Assembly: GCA_002359465.1 (NCBI GenBank)
Contig: DENA01000016.1
Coordinates: forward strand, 60,653 to 124,652
Length of the DNA: 64,000 bases
DNA from: Ruminococcaceae bacterium UBA2656
Lineage (GTDB): Bacteria; Bacillota; Clostridia; Oscillospirales; Acutalibacteraceae
Direction of reading: 5' to 3'
The notes under the pieces were generated by a model. That model saw nothing but the letters and a program-made list of their open reading frames with translations, did no database searches and had not been told where the DNA came from. Positions 52,950-61,790 of this stretch are shown here, one piece after another (position 1 is the first letter of the stretch; every line of letters begins with the position of its first letter). The translations under genes and the position numbers were made by a program.

Positions 52950-53795
52950 TCATTCCGCCTCCAATCCGGCCAGCACCTTATTCAGGTCCTGCATTGCCGT
53001 TTCATACTGCTCTGCGTTTGGGGCGGTGCCGTGCCAGCCCACCTGGTTTTCCATGTAAGATACGTCTTTTCCCTTGACGGTCTTCGCAATAATCACACTC
53101 GGCTGACCCTTGACGGTCTTTGCGTGGTTGAAAGCGGATTCTATTTCATCGAAATTATGTCCGTCAATCACCTGAACATCAAAACCAAAGGAACGGAATT
53201 TTTCATCAATCGGCTCCGGGCCGCCGACTTCGGCGACAGGCCCGTCGATCTGGAGCCCGTTGTTGTCTACAACAAGACATAGGTTGTCCAGCTTGTGGTG
53301 CGCCGCGAACATTGCGGCCTCCCAGACCTGCCCCTCTTCGATTTCGCCGTCGCCAAGCATGGCGTAGACGCGGTAGTCTTTTTTATCCAGCTTTGCTGCA
53401 ACCGCCATTCCGCAGGCTGCGGAAACGCCCTGTCCGAGTGAACCGGTGCTCATATCCACTCCCGGAGTACCCTTCATGTCCGGATGTCCCTGAAGCATTG
53501 CGCCGATATGGCGCAGTTTTTTCAGCTCCTCCATGGGGAAATAGCCCTTTAATGCAAGAGCCGCATACAGGCCGGGGGCGCAGTGCCCCTTTGACAGCAC
53601 GAACCGATCCCTGTTTTCATCCTTTGGATTTTGCGGGTCCACCTTCATCTCTTTGAAATACAGATAGGTGAAAATGTCCGCCGCTGAAAGGCTCCCGCCC
53701 GGATGGCCCGATTTCGCGTTGTATACGCCCTCGATTGCCCCCATTCTCACTTTGCACGCCAGTTTCTGCAATTCTTTCTTCTCCGTTTTGTTCAT
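52950..53795 (-). CDS. Transketolase, N-terminal subunit
   Basis: The product is 281 residues. Thiamine diphosphate binding is shown by GDGEIEEGQVWEAAMFAAHH and then LVVDNNGLQIDG. Substrate-site residues are in AKSGHPGGSLSAADIFTYLY and LSKGHCAPGLYAAL. The start follows AGAGGAGG. It is paired with the C-terminal subunit gene. No dedicated transketolase regulator is visible. Confidence 0.93.
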   Translation of the reverse strand: MNKTEKKELQKLACKVRMGAIEGVYNAKSGHPGGSLSAADIFTYLYFKEMKVDPQNPKDENRDRFVLSKGHCAPGLYAALALKGYFPMEELKKLRHIGAMLQGHPDMKGTPGVDMSTGSLGQGVSAACGMAVAAKLDKKDYRVYAMLGDGEIEEGQVWEAAMFAAHHKLDNLCLVVDNNGLQIDGPVAEVGGPEPIDEKFRSFGFDVQVIDGHNFDEIESAFNHAKTVKGQPSVIIAKTVKGKDVSYMENQVGWHGTAPNAEQYETAMQDLNKVLAGLEAE

Positions 53796-53837
53796 ATATG
53801 ATTCCTCCTCTGGGTAGTTTTACCGATTACAGGGATT

Positions 53838-55019
53838 TTAGTGATTTGCCATTTTATAAATCTCAAGAGCGTCGTCATGATCCAGAACCCTGAACCCGCC
53901 GATTTTTCGCTTGCCAAAGAACATGCAGCTGTCTGCCAGCCGATTCAGCACCTCTTCGCTCTGCACGCCGATTCCCAGCTCTGTGAAGCAGGTGGGCATG
54001 CCGAGGGAAGCAAAGTAGGCAACCGTTCTGTCAATCGCCGCGTTTGCGGCTTCTTCGGCGCTGTCCCTGCGGATTCCCCAGACCTTGTCCGCAAAGCGTA
54101 CAAAGCGTTCCGGTTTTGTCCTATAGCAGTATCTGGCCCACGAACCCCAGATGGTGGAAAGGCTTGCGCCGTGCGCCACATCAAATTTGCCGCTCAGCTC
54201 ATGCCCCAGCTGATGGGGAGCAAAATCGATCACCGCGCCAAGGCCGGTCAGGCCGTTGTGAGAAATACTGCCGCACCACATGAGCTCGCTCATCGCGTCG
54301 TAGTCGCGAGGATTCTTCATGGCGGCAGGCCCGTTTTGAATGACTACGCGCAGAAGGGCTTCCGCAAACTCGTCCGTAAGCTCGTTTCCCTCCGTCAGCG
54401 TAAAATAACGGTCCAGCGTATGCATCATAATATCCACAATGCCGCAGGAAATTTGAAAAGGAGGAAGCGTGTAGGTCAGCTCCGGATTCATAATGGCGAA
54501 TCTCGGACGGTTGAACGGCGTGTTGAGTCCCCGCTTTTCCCCCGTTTCCAGATTGGTAAGCACCGCCGAGTCGCTGGTTTCGCTTCCCGCGGCAGAAATG
54601 GTGAGGATTACGCCGACGGGACTGCTCTTTGTAAGGTCGGCCTTTTTTGTCCAGTAAAGCCAGATATCCGTTTCCGGATTCGCCACACCGTGCGCAATCG
54701 CTTTTGCCGTATCGATGACGCTGCCGCCCCCGATGGCCAAAATAAAGTCCGCGCCGAATTCCCTTGCTTTCCTTACGCCGTCCCTTGCAAAAGACAGGCG
54801 TGGATTCGGGCTGACTCCGCCGACGGAAAGGAACGGCAGTCCGCCTTTTTCAAGCGATTTTTCAACTCTTTCCAAAAGGCCGCTTTTCACCACGCTGCCG
54901 CCGCCGTAAATGGCAAGCACACGCGAGCCGCCGTGTTTTTTAATTTCATCGGCAACCTGCAGTTCGGTATCCCGGCCAAATATTACTTCAGTAGGAGAAT
55001 AGAAAGTAAAACTTTTCAT
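53838..55019 (-). CDS. Iron-containing alcohol dehydrogenase (butanol dehydrogenase-like)
   Basis: The product is 393 residues. The NAD(P)-binding motif is AIGGGSVIDTAKAIAHG. The metal site includes the histidines of APHQLGHELSGKFDVAHGA. It resembles the YqhD/BdhA branch that reduces butyraldehyde and other aldehydes with NADPH. The start follows GAAAGGATG. It lies 42 bases before the transketolase genes in the same direction and may share their transcript. Confidence 0.88.
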   Translation of the reverse strand: MKSFTFYSPTEVIFGRDTELQVADEIKKHGGSRVLAIYGGGSVVKSGLLERVEKSLEKGGLPFLSVGGVSPNPRLSFARDGVRKAREFGADFILAIGGGSVIDTAKAIAHGVANPETDIWLYWTKKADLTKSSPVGVILTISAAGSETSDSAVLTNLETGEKRGLNTPFNRPRFAIMNPELTYTLPPFQISCGIVDIMMHTLDRYFTLTEGNELTDEFAEALLRVVIQNGPAAMKNPRDYDAMSELMWCGSISHNGLTGLGAVIDFAPHQLGHELSGKFDVAHGASLSTIWGSWARYCYRTKPERFVRFADKVWGIRRDSAEEAANAAIDRTVAYFASLGMPTCFTELGIGVQSEEVLNRLADSCMFFGKRKIGGFRVLDHDDALEIYKMANH

Positions 55020-55160
55020 CTGTTACATCCTTTCTTACCCAATCAATGAAAGCAAGTAATGCCAAGCGCAAAATCGGCGCTACCTACCCATATTACTCAT
55101 TATATTTTACACTATTTCACGGTTCTGTCAAATACTTTCAGCACCGGTTCTGCGGACAAA

Positions 55161-55211
55161 AAAACAGCCACCCAATAAACATTTGTTTAGAGGGCGGCTG
55201 TTTTACCGGTT
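55161..55211 (-). terminator. Intrinsic terminator after the 55.3-kb hypothetical gene
   Basis: AAAACAGCC at 55161-55169 pairs with GGCTGTTTT ending at 55204, around an AT-rich loop. A run of T follows on the minus strand (from the A-run at 55158-55164). It separates the hypothetical gene from the dehydrogenase gene. Confidence 0.75.
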
Positions 55212-55280
55212 AGTATTTCTACTGGATCCTATTTCCCACTGCGATACGCTCCCGGCAGCGCCCGTGCTGACAGCCGGAAA

Positions 55281-55760
55281 CTAATCCGCTACCGCCAGAA
55301 CGCTGAGCACCGCGTTGTTGACGGATGCTCCCGGCGTGACGTCAATAATGGAGTTTGTCGACAGCTCTACGGAATAGGTGTAGAAGCCAGGCTCCACCTC
55401 TTCATCCATGAACTGGAAGCTGAAAGCCTCCGCTTCCAGAACATCCACAATTGTTGAGAAGGTATACGTCGCGCCCACGCCCACGGCCCCGTTCCTGGAG
55501 GAACGGCGGATCTGGAAGTTCAGCGTTACGGAAATTCCCAAAGGCAAATTGATGATGCTGCTGAAGTGAAGCAGATTGTTTGTATTGCCCATGCCGCTTG
55601 TGTCAATGGTGGTGGACACCACGTTGAGCGGCTCGGCAAACAATGTGGTAATAATCGGCAGCGGGCCGACCCCGCCGCTTGATGCATTTAAAGCTACCTG
55701 CCTTCTTTCCCTGGAGGAGGAAGCACCGGGATTAGGATCACTGCATTGAAAATTATACAT
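55281..55760 (-). CDS. Hypothetical beta-rich protein, possible coat/surface protein
   Basis: The product is 159 residues from the ATG at 55758-55760 (MYNFQCSD), 6 bases after AGGTGG. The alternative GTG lies inside that site. No signal peptide or membrane helix is seen. The body is predicted beta sandwich: LNVVSTTIDTSGMGNTNNLL, SVTLNFQIRRSSRNGAVG, FSFQFMDEEVEPGFYTYSVE and a C-terminal NNAVLSVLAV. The layout resembles small Clostridial proteins of the DUF4489 kind, some thought to belong to spore coats. This is a loose resemblance. It stands alone with its own terminator. Confidence 0.55.
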   Translation of the reverse strand: MYNFQCSDPNPGASSSRERRQVALNASSGGVGPLPIITTLFAEPLNVVSTTIDTSGMGNTNNLLHFSSIINLPLGISVTLNFQIRRSSRNGAVGVGATYTFSTIVDVLEAEAFSFQFMDEEVEPGFYTYSVELSTNSIIDVTPGASVNNAVLSVLAVAD

Positions 55761-55884
55761 ATAATCCACCTAACATTAGTTAATAGAGAACGTTCTCCGC
55801 TTTATACTATGCTACTTTTAGGCGGTATGTGTACATCCCTGCCCCACATTTTTACAAGGGGAAGGGCGCCGTTGGCTGCACTGC

Positions 55885-56988
55885 TCAGGCCGCGTGGTCA
55901 CCCGTATCCGAAGCGTATCCCTGCAGAAACTTCAAGCCTGAAATCCGGTCGCACAGTTTTTGAAAAGCTGCGCTGTTGATCAGCGGCTGGAAAAGCAGTT
56001 TTCTTACCTGCTCAAGCAGCATGCTTGCCACAAAAATTGCCAGAACGGAAGCCGGAATAATATAAATGATCTTCGACGTTGCAAAATACAGATTCGTATG
56101 CAGTATTTTGGTATAAAGGACGCTGCGCACCCATATGTTGTCGCTGATCAGGTACACGCCGAACGTAAGCGACGATATAAAATAAATGATTTTATTTCCC
56201 ACCGGATTTTTAATGGTAACCTCCCGGAAAAAAAGGAACAGCAGAATGGAAGCAACCGTAATCGGCACGGAAACATAGGACAAAAACGCGTTGCTTCCCA
56301 TACACTTTTTCCACGCGACAAACGCGCAGCAAAGGACGGAACCCGCCAGATAAAAATATTTGTTAATATGGTAATTCCAATACAGCCGAAGGTACGCCGC
56401 AAAAAAATACAGGCAGACAAGCCATACCACATTGTAGCCGCCATTGGTACTCATGATGGTCAGAGGAGGAAAAAACGCGTTCCACGAGCAGAACATTGCG
56501 CTCAGCAAGCAAACAAGGATCCGCATCTGCTGCCTGGTCGCCGTGCGTATCACCATGTTCAGAAAAGGGAAAAGACAGTAAAGCCCGATGTAGCTGGTCG
56601 CAAACCAGTACTTTCCCGTTATGACCGGGAAAAAGGCGCCGAAAAGATGCGCCCTGGTGAAGGGCGCCAAGCCCATCCCCACAAATATAAAATAGATGGC
56701 CGCCGATGTAAAAACGATCTGCAGAATCAGCGTGATCAGTTTTTTCATTTTAAAGCTGGAACCGGCAAGGTAATAGCCGCTGATGAGGACAAACCCGTTT
56801 ACACCAAGGTAGGAAAAGGTTTCCAGAGTCCAGACAAAAATATATCTTTTGCCGCCCGCCGGAATCGATTCCAGCATTCCCCCGTGCCCCAGATAATGCA
56901 GGGTAACAATCATCAGCATCAGAATAATACGCAGAAGCTCAATACTCATATTCCGACTTTTTCTTGTATCCCCGGAGTTTTGGTTCAA
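55885..56988 (-). CDS. Acyltransferase-3 family membrane protein
   Basis: The product is 367 residues. It starts at a TTG (56986-56988), 9 bases after AGGAGGG. There are ten membrane helices. The catalytic R20-X10-H31 motif is intact (ELLRIILMLMIVTLHYLG), in contrast to the family member at 5618-7342. It probably transfers acetyl or another acyl group to a surface sugar. It is 62 bases downstream of the PAP2 gene. Confidence 0.85.
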   Translation of the reverse strand: MNQNSGDTRKSRNMSIELLRIILMLMIVTLHYLGHGGMLESIPAGGKRYIFVWTLETFSYLGVNGFVLISGYYLAGSSFKMKKLITLILQIVFTSAAIYFIFVGMGLAPFTRAHLFGAFFPVITGKYWFATSYIGLYCLFPFLNMVIRTATRQQMRILVCLLSAMFCSWNAFFPPLTIMSTNGGYNVVWLVCLYFFAAYLRLYWNYHINKYFYLAGSVLCCAFVAWKKCMGSNAFLSYVSVPITVASILLFLFFREVTIKNPVGNKIIYFISSLTFGVYLISDNIWVRSVLYTKILHTNLYFATSKIIYIIPASVLAIFVASMLLEQVRKLLFQPLINSAAFQKLCDRISGLKFLQGYASDTGDHAA

Positions 56989-57050
56989 TACAGCACCCTC
57001 CTATTTTTACTTCCGTTCAGACCGTCCGCCGCACCGGATGAGCCTGATGA

Positions 57051-57533
57051 TCAGTGAAACCAGATAATGGAGACAACAGCGACACAGACGCCCAGCACAA
57101 CGCCGGCAAAAACCTCCGCCGGGCTGTGCCCAAGCGATTCATTCAGCCCGGAGACGGTATCCCGCAGGTATTTTCCCTCGTCCGGAAGGCTGTGCTTGTT
57201 GTCCCTCAGATATTCCTCAATGGCATTGATGGCTTTTGCCTGCTGCCCCGCCGCGCGCCGCACACCCATCGCGTCGTACATGACAATCACGGCAAGGGTA
57301 AAGGCCAGGGAAAAGTACGGGGAGGCAAAACCGTACTCATGCGCCGTGCCTACCGCAACGGAGCACACAAGCGCGGAATGGGCGCTCGGCATTCCCCCGG
57401 AGCCCGACAGCGTTTTAAAATCGATCCTTTTATTTCTGCAGAGAAAAATAACGGATTTGATCAGCTGTGCCGTCATCCATGAAATAATCCCGATCGTTAT
57501 TAAATAATTGTATGATAAAAACCTCAATACCAT
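57051..57533 (-). CDS. Divergent PAP2-family membrane protein (YuiD-like)
   Basis: The product is 160 residues with four helices. The family hallmark GGMPSAHSALVCSVAVG (about residues 46-62), the AIVMYDAMGVRRAAGQQA segment and the closing SLGHSPAEVFAGVVLG match YuiD-type proteins, which may be phosphatases for lipid phosphates. The start follows GGGGA. Its transcript probably continues into the acyltransferase. Confidence 0.88.
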   Translation of the reverse strand: MVLRFLSYNYLITIGIISWMTAQLIKSVIFLCRNKRIDFKTLSGSGGMPSAHSALVCSVAVGTAHEYGFASPYFSLAFTLAVIVMYDAMGVRRAAGQQAKAINAIEEYLRDNKHSLPDEGKYLRDTVSGLNESLGHSPAEVFAGVVLGVCVAVVSIIWFH

Positions 57534-57733
57534 CTATAAATCCCCGTCTTTCCCATATTCATATACCCATGCGGCGCCGCGGCGCGCTGAATACAGTTCA
57601 TTTTGCAGTGATTATTTAATTATACCATCTGCCGTATTATAAATCAAAAGCTTTTCATCATATCATGAATTTTTATAATTTTTTTCTCCTGACAGATGTT
57701 CCCTCACCGTCCCGCGATTCAGCCGTTCCCCTA

Positions 57734-57780
57734 TAAAAAAAGAACATAGCGGCCGCCCTTGAAAGGCCGCCGGTATGCTC
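57734..57780 (-). terminator. Intrinsic terminator of the Lrp-type regulator gene
   Basis: GAACATAGCGGCCGCCC (57742-57758) pairs with GGCCGCCGGTATGCTC (57765-57780) with a few mismatches. Seven T follow on the minus strand. It lies about 48 bases after the regulator stop. Confidence 0.75.
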
Positions 57781-57827
57781 TTAATAGCGCTTCAGATATA
57801 TTTTAATATATAATTTCATTCTATGAT

Positions 57828-58277
57828 TTACTCAGCAGATTCAACCGGGGCGATTCCCCTGTGAGGAACCGGAGTGGAAAAAACAATCTGCGTCTGCGTA
57901 TGCCCAAACTGCTGAAGCTGCCCGACAAATGTATCCAGCTCCACGGTGCTGGGGAATCCGACCTTGATCAGCATGGAATAATTCCCCGTAATACAGTTGC
58001 ACTCGATAACATTGGGGCAGTTTTGGATAAACGGATAAAAGACGACTTTCTCACTCGGCGCCACTTCCAGATTAATAAACGCGAGAATGTGATAGCCTAG
58101 TTTGACATAATCCACCGTAGCCGTATAGCCCGTAATAATTCCAAGCTTTTCCAGACGTTCCAAGCGGGCGGACACCGCCGGCGCGGACAGAAAAACCTCC
58201 TGCGCCAGCCGCTTAACCGATATTCTTGCATTGGACTGCAAAAGCACAATCAGTTTCCTGTCAATTTTATCCAACAT
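57828..58277 (-). CDS. Lrp/AsnC-family transcriptional regulator
   Basis: The product is 149 residues from the ATG at 58275-58277 (MLDKIDRKLI), which follows GGAG. The N-terminal HTH (VKRLAQEVFLSAPAVSARLE) and C-terminal RAM ligand-binding domain (ITGNYSMLIKVGFPSTVELD) are complete. Such regulators sense amino acids. The nearby aspartase and agmatine genes are plausible but unproven targets. Confidence 0.9.
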   Translation of the reverse strand: MLDKIDRKLIVLLQSNARISVKRLAQEVFLSAPAVSARLERLEKLGIITGYTATVDYVKLGYHILAFINLEVAPSEKVVFYPFIQNCPNVIECNCITGNYSMLIKVGFPSTVELDTFVGQLQQFGHTQTQIVFSTPVPHRGIAPVESAE

Positions 58278-58332
58278 ATCCCGTCTCCCCCGCAGCAAAA
58301 AGCACATAAGGCCAGTGTAAAGCCAGATTGCC

Positions 58333-59079
58333 TTACAGGCGCTGCAAAATATCCCTTACCTTTGCAATTTCACCCGCATCTGTGCGGAAGATGGTGTATT
58401 CGCTCATGAGCGGCAGCCCCATGCTGACGTCTTCTTTGCGGTAGGTCATTACGCTTTCTACATTGACTTTGCCCGACAGATGGAACGATTTTGCTTTGGT
58501 CACGGCGGCAAGCTCCGCAATCTGCGCACTGTTCACCCCGCTGCCAACCAGAATATCCACTTTTCCCGCCGTCTTTTCCACAAGCTGCCCGAGCAGCTCC
58601 CTGCCCTCATAGCAGGTGTTTTTCTGGCCGGATGTCAGAATGGTGCCGATATGCAGGTCTTCCGCGTCCTTCAGCGTTTGGAACGGGTCGCAGCTGACGT
58701 CAAACGCGCGGTGCAGTGTGACGCTCATATTTCCGGCGGCGTCCATCAGTTCTTTCATCCGCGCTATGTCAAGGCTTCCGTCTTCCCTGAGCACCCCGAT
58801 GACCACGCCGTCCGCGCCGTACTTCCGGAACATTTCAACATCTTTTTTAATAATGCCGAATTCTTCGCCGGTGTAACAGAAATCGCCGAAGCGCGGCCGG
58901 ATCAGCACATTGATTTTGATAGAAACTTTCTCGCGCACCGCAAGGAATAAATTGATGTCCGGCGTGGTTCCGCCGATGACCAGATTGGCGCACAGCTCCA
59001 AGCGGTTCGCACCGCCCGCCTGCGCGGCAACCGCAGATTCCACCGAGTCAACACAGCACTCCAGAATGTAGTCCTTCAT
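58333..59079 (-). CDS. cutC: CutC-family protein
   Basis: The product is 248 residues with a TIM-barrel fold. The start ECCVDSVESAVAAQAGGANR, the segment VLIRPRFGDFCYTGEEF and VTLHRAFDVSCDPFQTL are conserved. It is historically linked to copper tolerance, but the biochemical function is still uncertain. The start follows CAGGGAGG. It sits between aspA and the Lrp gene in the same direction. Confidence 0.92.
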   Translation of the reverse strand: MKDYILECCVDSVESAVAAQAGGANRLELCANLVIGGTTPDINLFLAVREKVSIKINVLIRPRFGDFCYTGEEFGIIKKDVEMFRKYGADGVVIGVLREDGSLDIARMKELMDAAGNMSVTLHRAFDVSCDPFQTLKDAEDLHIGTILTSGQKNTCYEGRELLGQLVEKTAGKVDILVGSGVNSAQIAELAAVTKAKSFHLSGKVNVESVMTYRKEDVSMGLPLMSEYTIFRTDAGEIAKVRDILQRL

Positions 59080-59181
59080 ATTAAGTCCTCCCTGTCCGTC
59101 AACAGAATTGCGTTATCCTGTCTCATTGTAACCCCCGGCGGAGGACTCGTCAACCTTTTCCCTATAAACAAAATTTTTCCT

Positions 59182-60570
59182 TTACAGTTTTGGCTGCGTC
59201 ATGGAATTCGGGTTGAGGATATTGTCAAGGCTCTGCTTCGTAAGCAGGCCGTTTTCCAGCGCGATTTCTTCCACCTGTCTGCCGGTGCGCAGCGCCTGTT
59301 TTGCAATTTCGGAGGATTTTTTATAACCGATGTAGGGACAAAGGGCGGTTGCGATTCCGACGCTCTGTCCCAGCAGTTCCCTGCACCGGCCCTCATTTGC
59401 CGTAATTCCCGAAACGCAGTTGTCTACAAAGGTCTTGACGGCGTTCTCCAGCGTGGTGATGGATTCAAAAAGGTTGTAGAACAGAACGGGCTCAAACGCG
59501 TTCAGCTCCATCTGCCCGGCTTCAGCCGCCATGGTGACAGCCAGATCGTTGCCGATAATATTAAACGCCACCTGGGAAACCACTTCCGGGATAACCGGGT
59601 TTACTTTTCCCGGCATAATGGAGGAGCCGTTCTGCTTGGCGGGCAGATTAATCTCCGCAATGCCCGCCTTTGGCCCGCTGGAAAGCAGGCGCAGGTCGTT
59701 CGCCATTTTGGAAAGGTTGACCGCGCAGGTTTTCAGGGCGTTGGAGACCGAGACAAACCCGTCTAGGTTCTGTGTGGCATCGATCAGGTCGTCCGCCTGC
59801 TCCACTTCGATTCCGCTCAGCCTGCGGATATTTTCCGTAATGCTCCGCAGATAGGTGGGGCTTACATTGATGGCGGTGCCCACCGCTGTGCCGCCCATGT
59901 TGACCGAGCGCATTTCGCGTTCCGCTTTTTCCAGCCGTTTGATGTCGCGCTCTACAACCGAGGCGTACGCGTGGAACGACTGTCCCAGCCGGATGGGAAC
60001 CGCATCCTGCAGCTGTGTGCGTCCCATTTTGATAATGCTGTCAAACTCGACCCCTTTACAGCTCAGCGCTTTTTCCAGTCTGGCCAGCTGCGTGAGGACC
60101 CTCGGCAGCAGCGTCAGCACCGTCAGCTTTCCCGCAGTGGGAAACACGTCGTTCGTCGACTGCGACATATTGACATGGTCGTTGGGATGAACGACCGTAT
60201 AGTCACCCTTTACCCCGTGCAGCAGCTCAATGGCCCTGTTTGCAATGAACTCGTTCGCGTTCATATTGGCCGATGTGCCCGCACCGCCCTGAACCGGATC
60301 CACAATAAACTGGTCATGCCATTTTCCCGCCATGATTTCGTCGCACGCACAGATAATCGCTTCCGTGATTTTTCCGTCCAGATTTCCCGCGTCGCGGTTG
60401 GTGACCGCCGCCGCCTTTTTTATTTTAGCCAGACTGTTGATAAACTGGTCGTTCATCCGCAATCCGGTGATATGAAAATTTTGTTTAGCCCTTAAAGTCT
60501 GAACGCCATAATAAGCGTCCGCAGGAATTTCCATGCTGCCGATAGAATCGGTTTCCATTCTTGTACCCAT
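59182..60570 (-). CDS. aspA: Aspartate ammonia-lyase
   Basis: The product is 462 residues of the aspartase/fumarase superfamily. The N-terminal RMETDSIGSMEIPADAYYGV pattern, the TNDVFPTA motif and the lyase signature GSSIMPGKVNPV are complete. It deaminates aspartate to fumarate. Fumarase C is the alternative, and the N-terminal pattern favours aspartase. The upstream 249-base gap (60571-60819) holds no gene. Confidence 0.9.
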   Translation of the reverse strand: MGTRMETDSIGSMEIPADAYYGVQTLRAKQNFHITGLRMNDQFINSLAKIKKAAAVTNRDAGNLDGKITEAIICACDEIMAGKWHDQFIVDPVQGGAGTSANMNANEFIANRAIELLHGVKGDYTVVHPNDHVNMSQSTNDVFPTAGKLTVLTLLPRVLTQLARLEKALSCKGVEFDSIIKMGRTQLQDAVPIRLGQSFHAYASVVERDIKRLEKAEREMRSVNMGGTAVGTAINVSPTYLRSITENIRRLSGIEVEQADDLIDATQNLDGFVSVSNALKTCAVNLSKMANDLRLLSSGPKAGIAEINLPAKQNGSSIMPGKVNPVIPEVVSQVAFNIIGNDLAVTMAAEAGQMELNAFEPVLFYNLFESITTLENAVKTFVDNCVSGITANEGRCRELLGQSVGIATALCPYIGYKKSSEIAKQALRTGRQVEEIALENGLLTKQSLDNILNPNSMTQPKL

Positions 60571-60819
60571 GCTGATTTCTCCTTACCGTCAATCGTCTGT
60601 ATTAATTTATGATATGTATTCTTGAACCCTGTATGAGGATAGCACCGCAGAGATTGCGAGTAAACAGTAAGAAAGAAATGGAAAATTAAATTTTAAATAG
60701 CGGGTTCATAGGTTTATTTAACAAGGTTATTTGCCGTATTACCTTATAATGAAAAGCAGGAAAGCTTCCGGGACGTACTTACACGCTTCATAAGCAGAAG
60801 TACCTGCCGTACCGTATCA

Positions 60820-61758
60820 TTACGCGTGTATCATTGTTCCGCTGAGCCCGCGCATGGCAAGCGGCGCCTTTTCAAGAGAGGCGATTACCGCCCTGCGGTC
60901 TTCGCCGGATTTGACAAACCGGATGGCGGCCTGTACCTTCGGCAGCATGCTGCCCGCGGCGAACTGACCCTCTCTGCAATACGCTTCGGCCTGTGCCACG
61001 GTCATTTCGTCCAGATTCTGCTGGTCCGCCTTGCCCCAGTTAACCGCCACCTTGTCCACGGCGGTGAGGATGAACAGATACTGTGCCCCCACCGCGTCCG
61101 CCAGCTCCGCGGAAGCAAAATCCTTGTCGATCACGGCGGGCACGCCCTGATAATTTCCGTCGGCATCCTTAATCACCGGAATACCGCCGCCGCCGCAGGC
61201 GATGACGATGAACTCATGATCCAGAAGATTCAGAATGGAGTCCCGCTCCACAATTCCCACCGGTTTGGGCGACGGCACCATTCTCCTCCAGCCTCTTCCC
61301 GCGTCCTCTGCAAACACGAGCTCCGGATGCTCCCGCATCAGTTTTTTTACCGTTTCCTCATCGTAAAACGCGCCGATCGGCTTGGAAGGATGGGCAAATG
61401 CCGGGTCATTCCCGTCGACCTCCACCTGCGTGACAACCGTCGCAACATGCCACGGCATGCCCACTCTTCTGAGTTCCTTCAGGATGCCTTTCTGCAGATG
61501 GTAGCCGATATAACCCTGGCTCATCGCCGTGCACTCGGGAAGCTCCATCTTTGCAATCTTATCCGTCTGCCGGGAAGCCGTGTCAAAAGCCAGGTTGATC
61601 ATGCCGACCTGCGGCCCGTTGCCATGGCTGACAATAATTTCATGTCCCTGCTTAATCAGGCCGATCAGCGAAGGCGCCGCATCGTCAATCATGCGCTGCT
61701 GTTCCTCCGCATTGTTTCCCAAGGCATTGCCGCCAAGGGCAATTACAATTCTAGACAT
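60820..61758 (-). CDS. arcC: Carbamate kinase
   Basis: The product is 312 residues: ALGGNALGNN at the start, SHGNGPQVGM, the basic phosphate-site PSPKPVGIVERDSI and IACGGGGIPVI. It makes ATP from carbamoyl phosphate and ADP. Next to an APC antiporter and agmatine deiminase, it is the energy-yielding last step of agmatine breakdown (AguC role). An arginine deiminase role is possible, but no arcA/arcB is in view. Confidence 0.94.
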   Translation of the reverse strand: MSRIVIALGGNALGNNAEEQQRMIDDAAPSLIGLIKQGHEIIVSHGNGPQVGMINLAFDTASRQTDKIAKMELPECTAMSQGYIGYHLQKGILKELRRVGMPWHVATVVTQVEVDGNDPAFAHPSKPIGAFYDEETVKKLMREHPELVFAEDAGRGWRRMVPSPKPVGIVERDSILNLLDHEFIVIACGGGGIPVIKDADGNYQGVPAVIDKDFASAELADAVGAQYLFILTAVDKVAVNWGKADQQNLDEMTVAQAEAYCREGQFAAGSMLPKVQAAIRFVKSGEDRRAVIASLEKAPLAMRGLSGTMIHA

Positions 61759-61790
61759 AGATATCCTCCAAATATATGTTGTTTACAAGA

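Noticed and set aside
53841-55049. A 402-codon open frame on the plus strand
   Set aside because: It is antisense to the iron alcohol dehydrogenase over its whole length.
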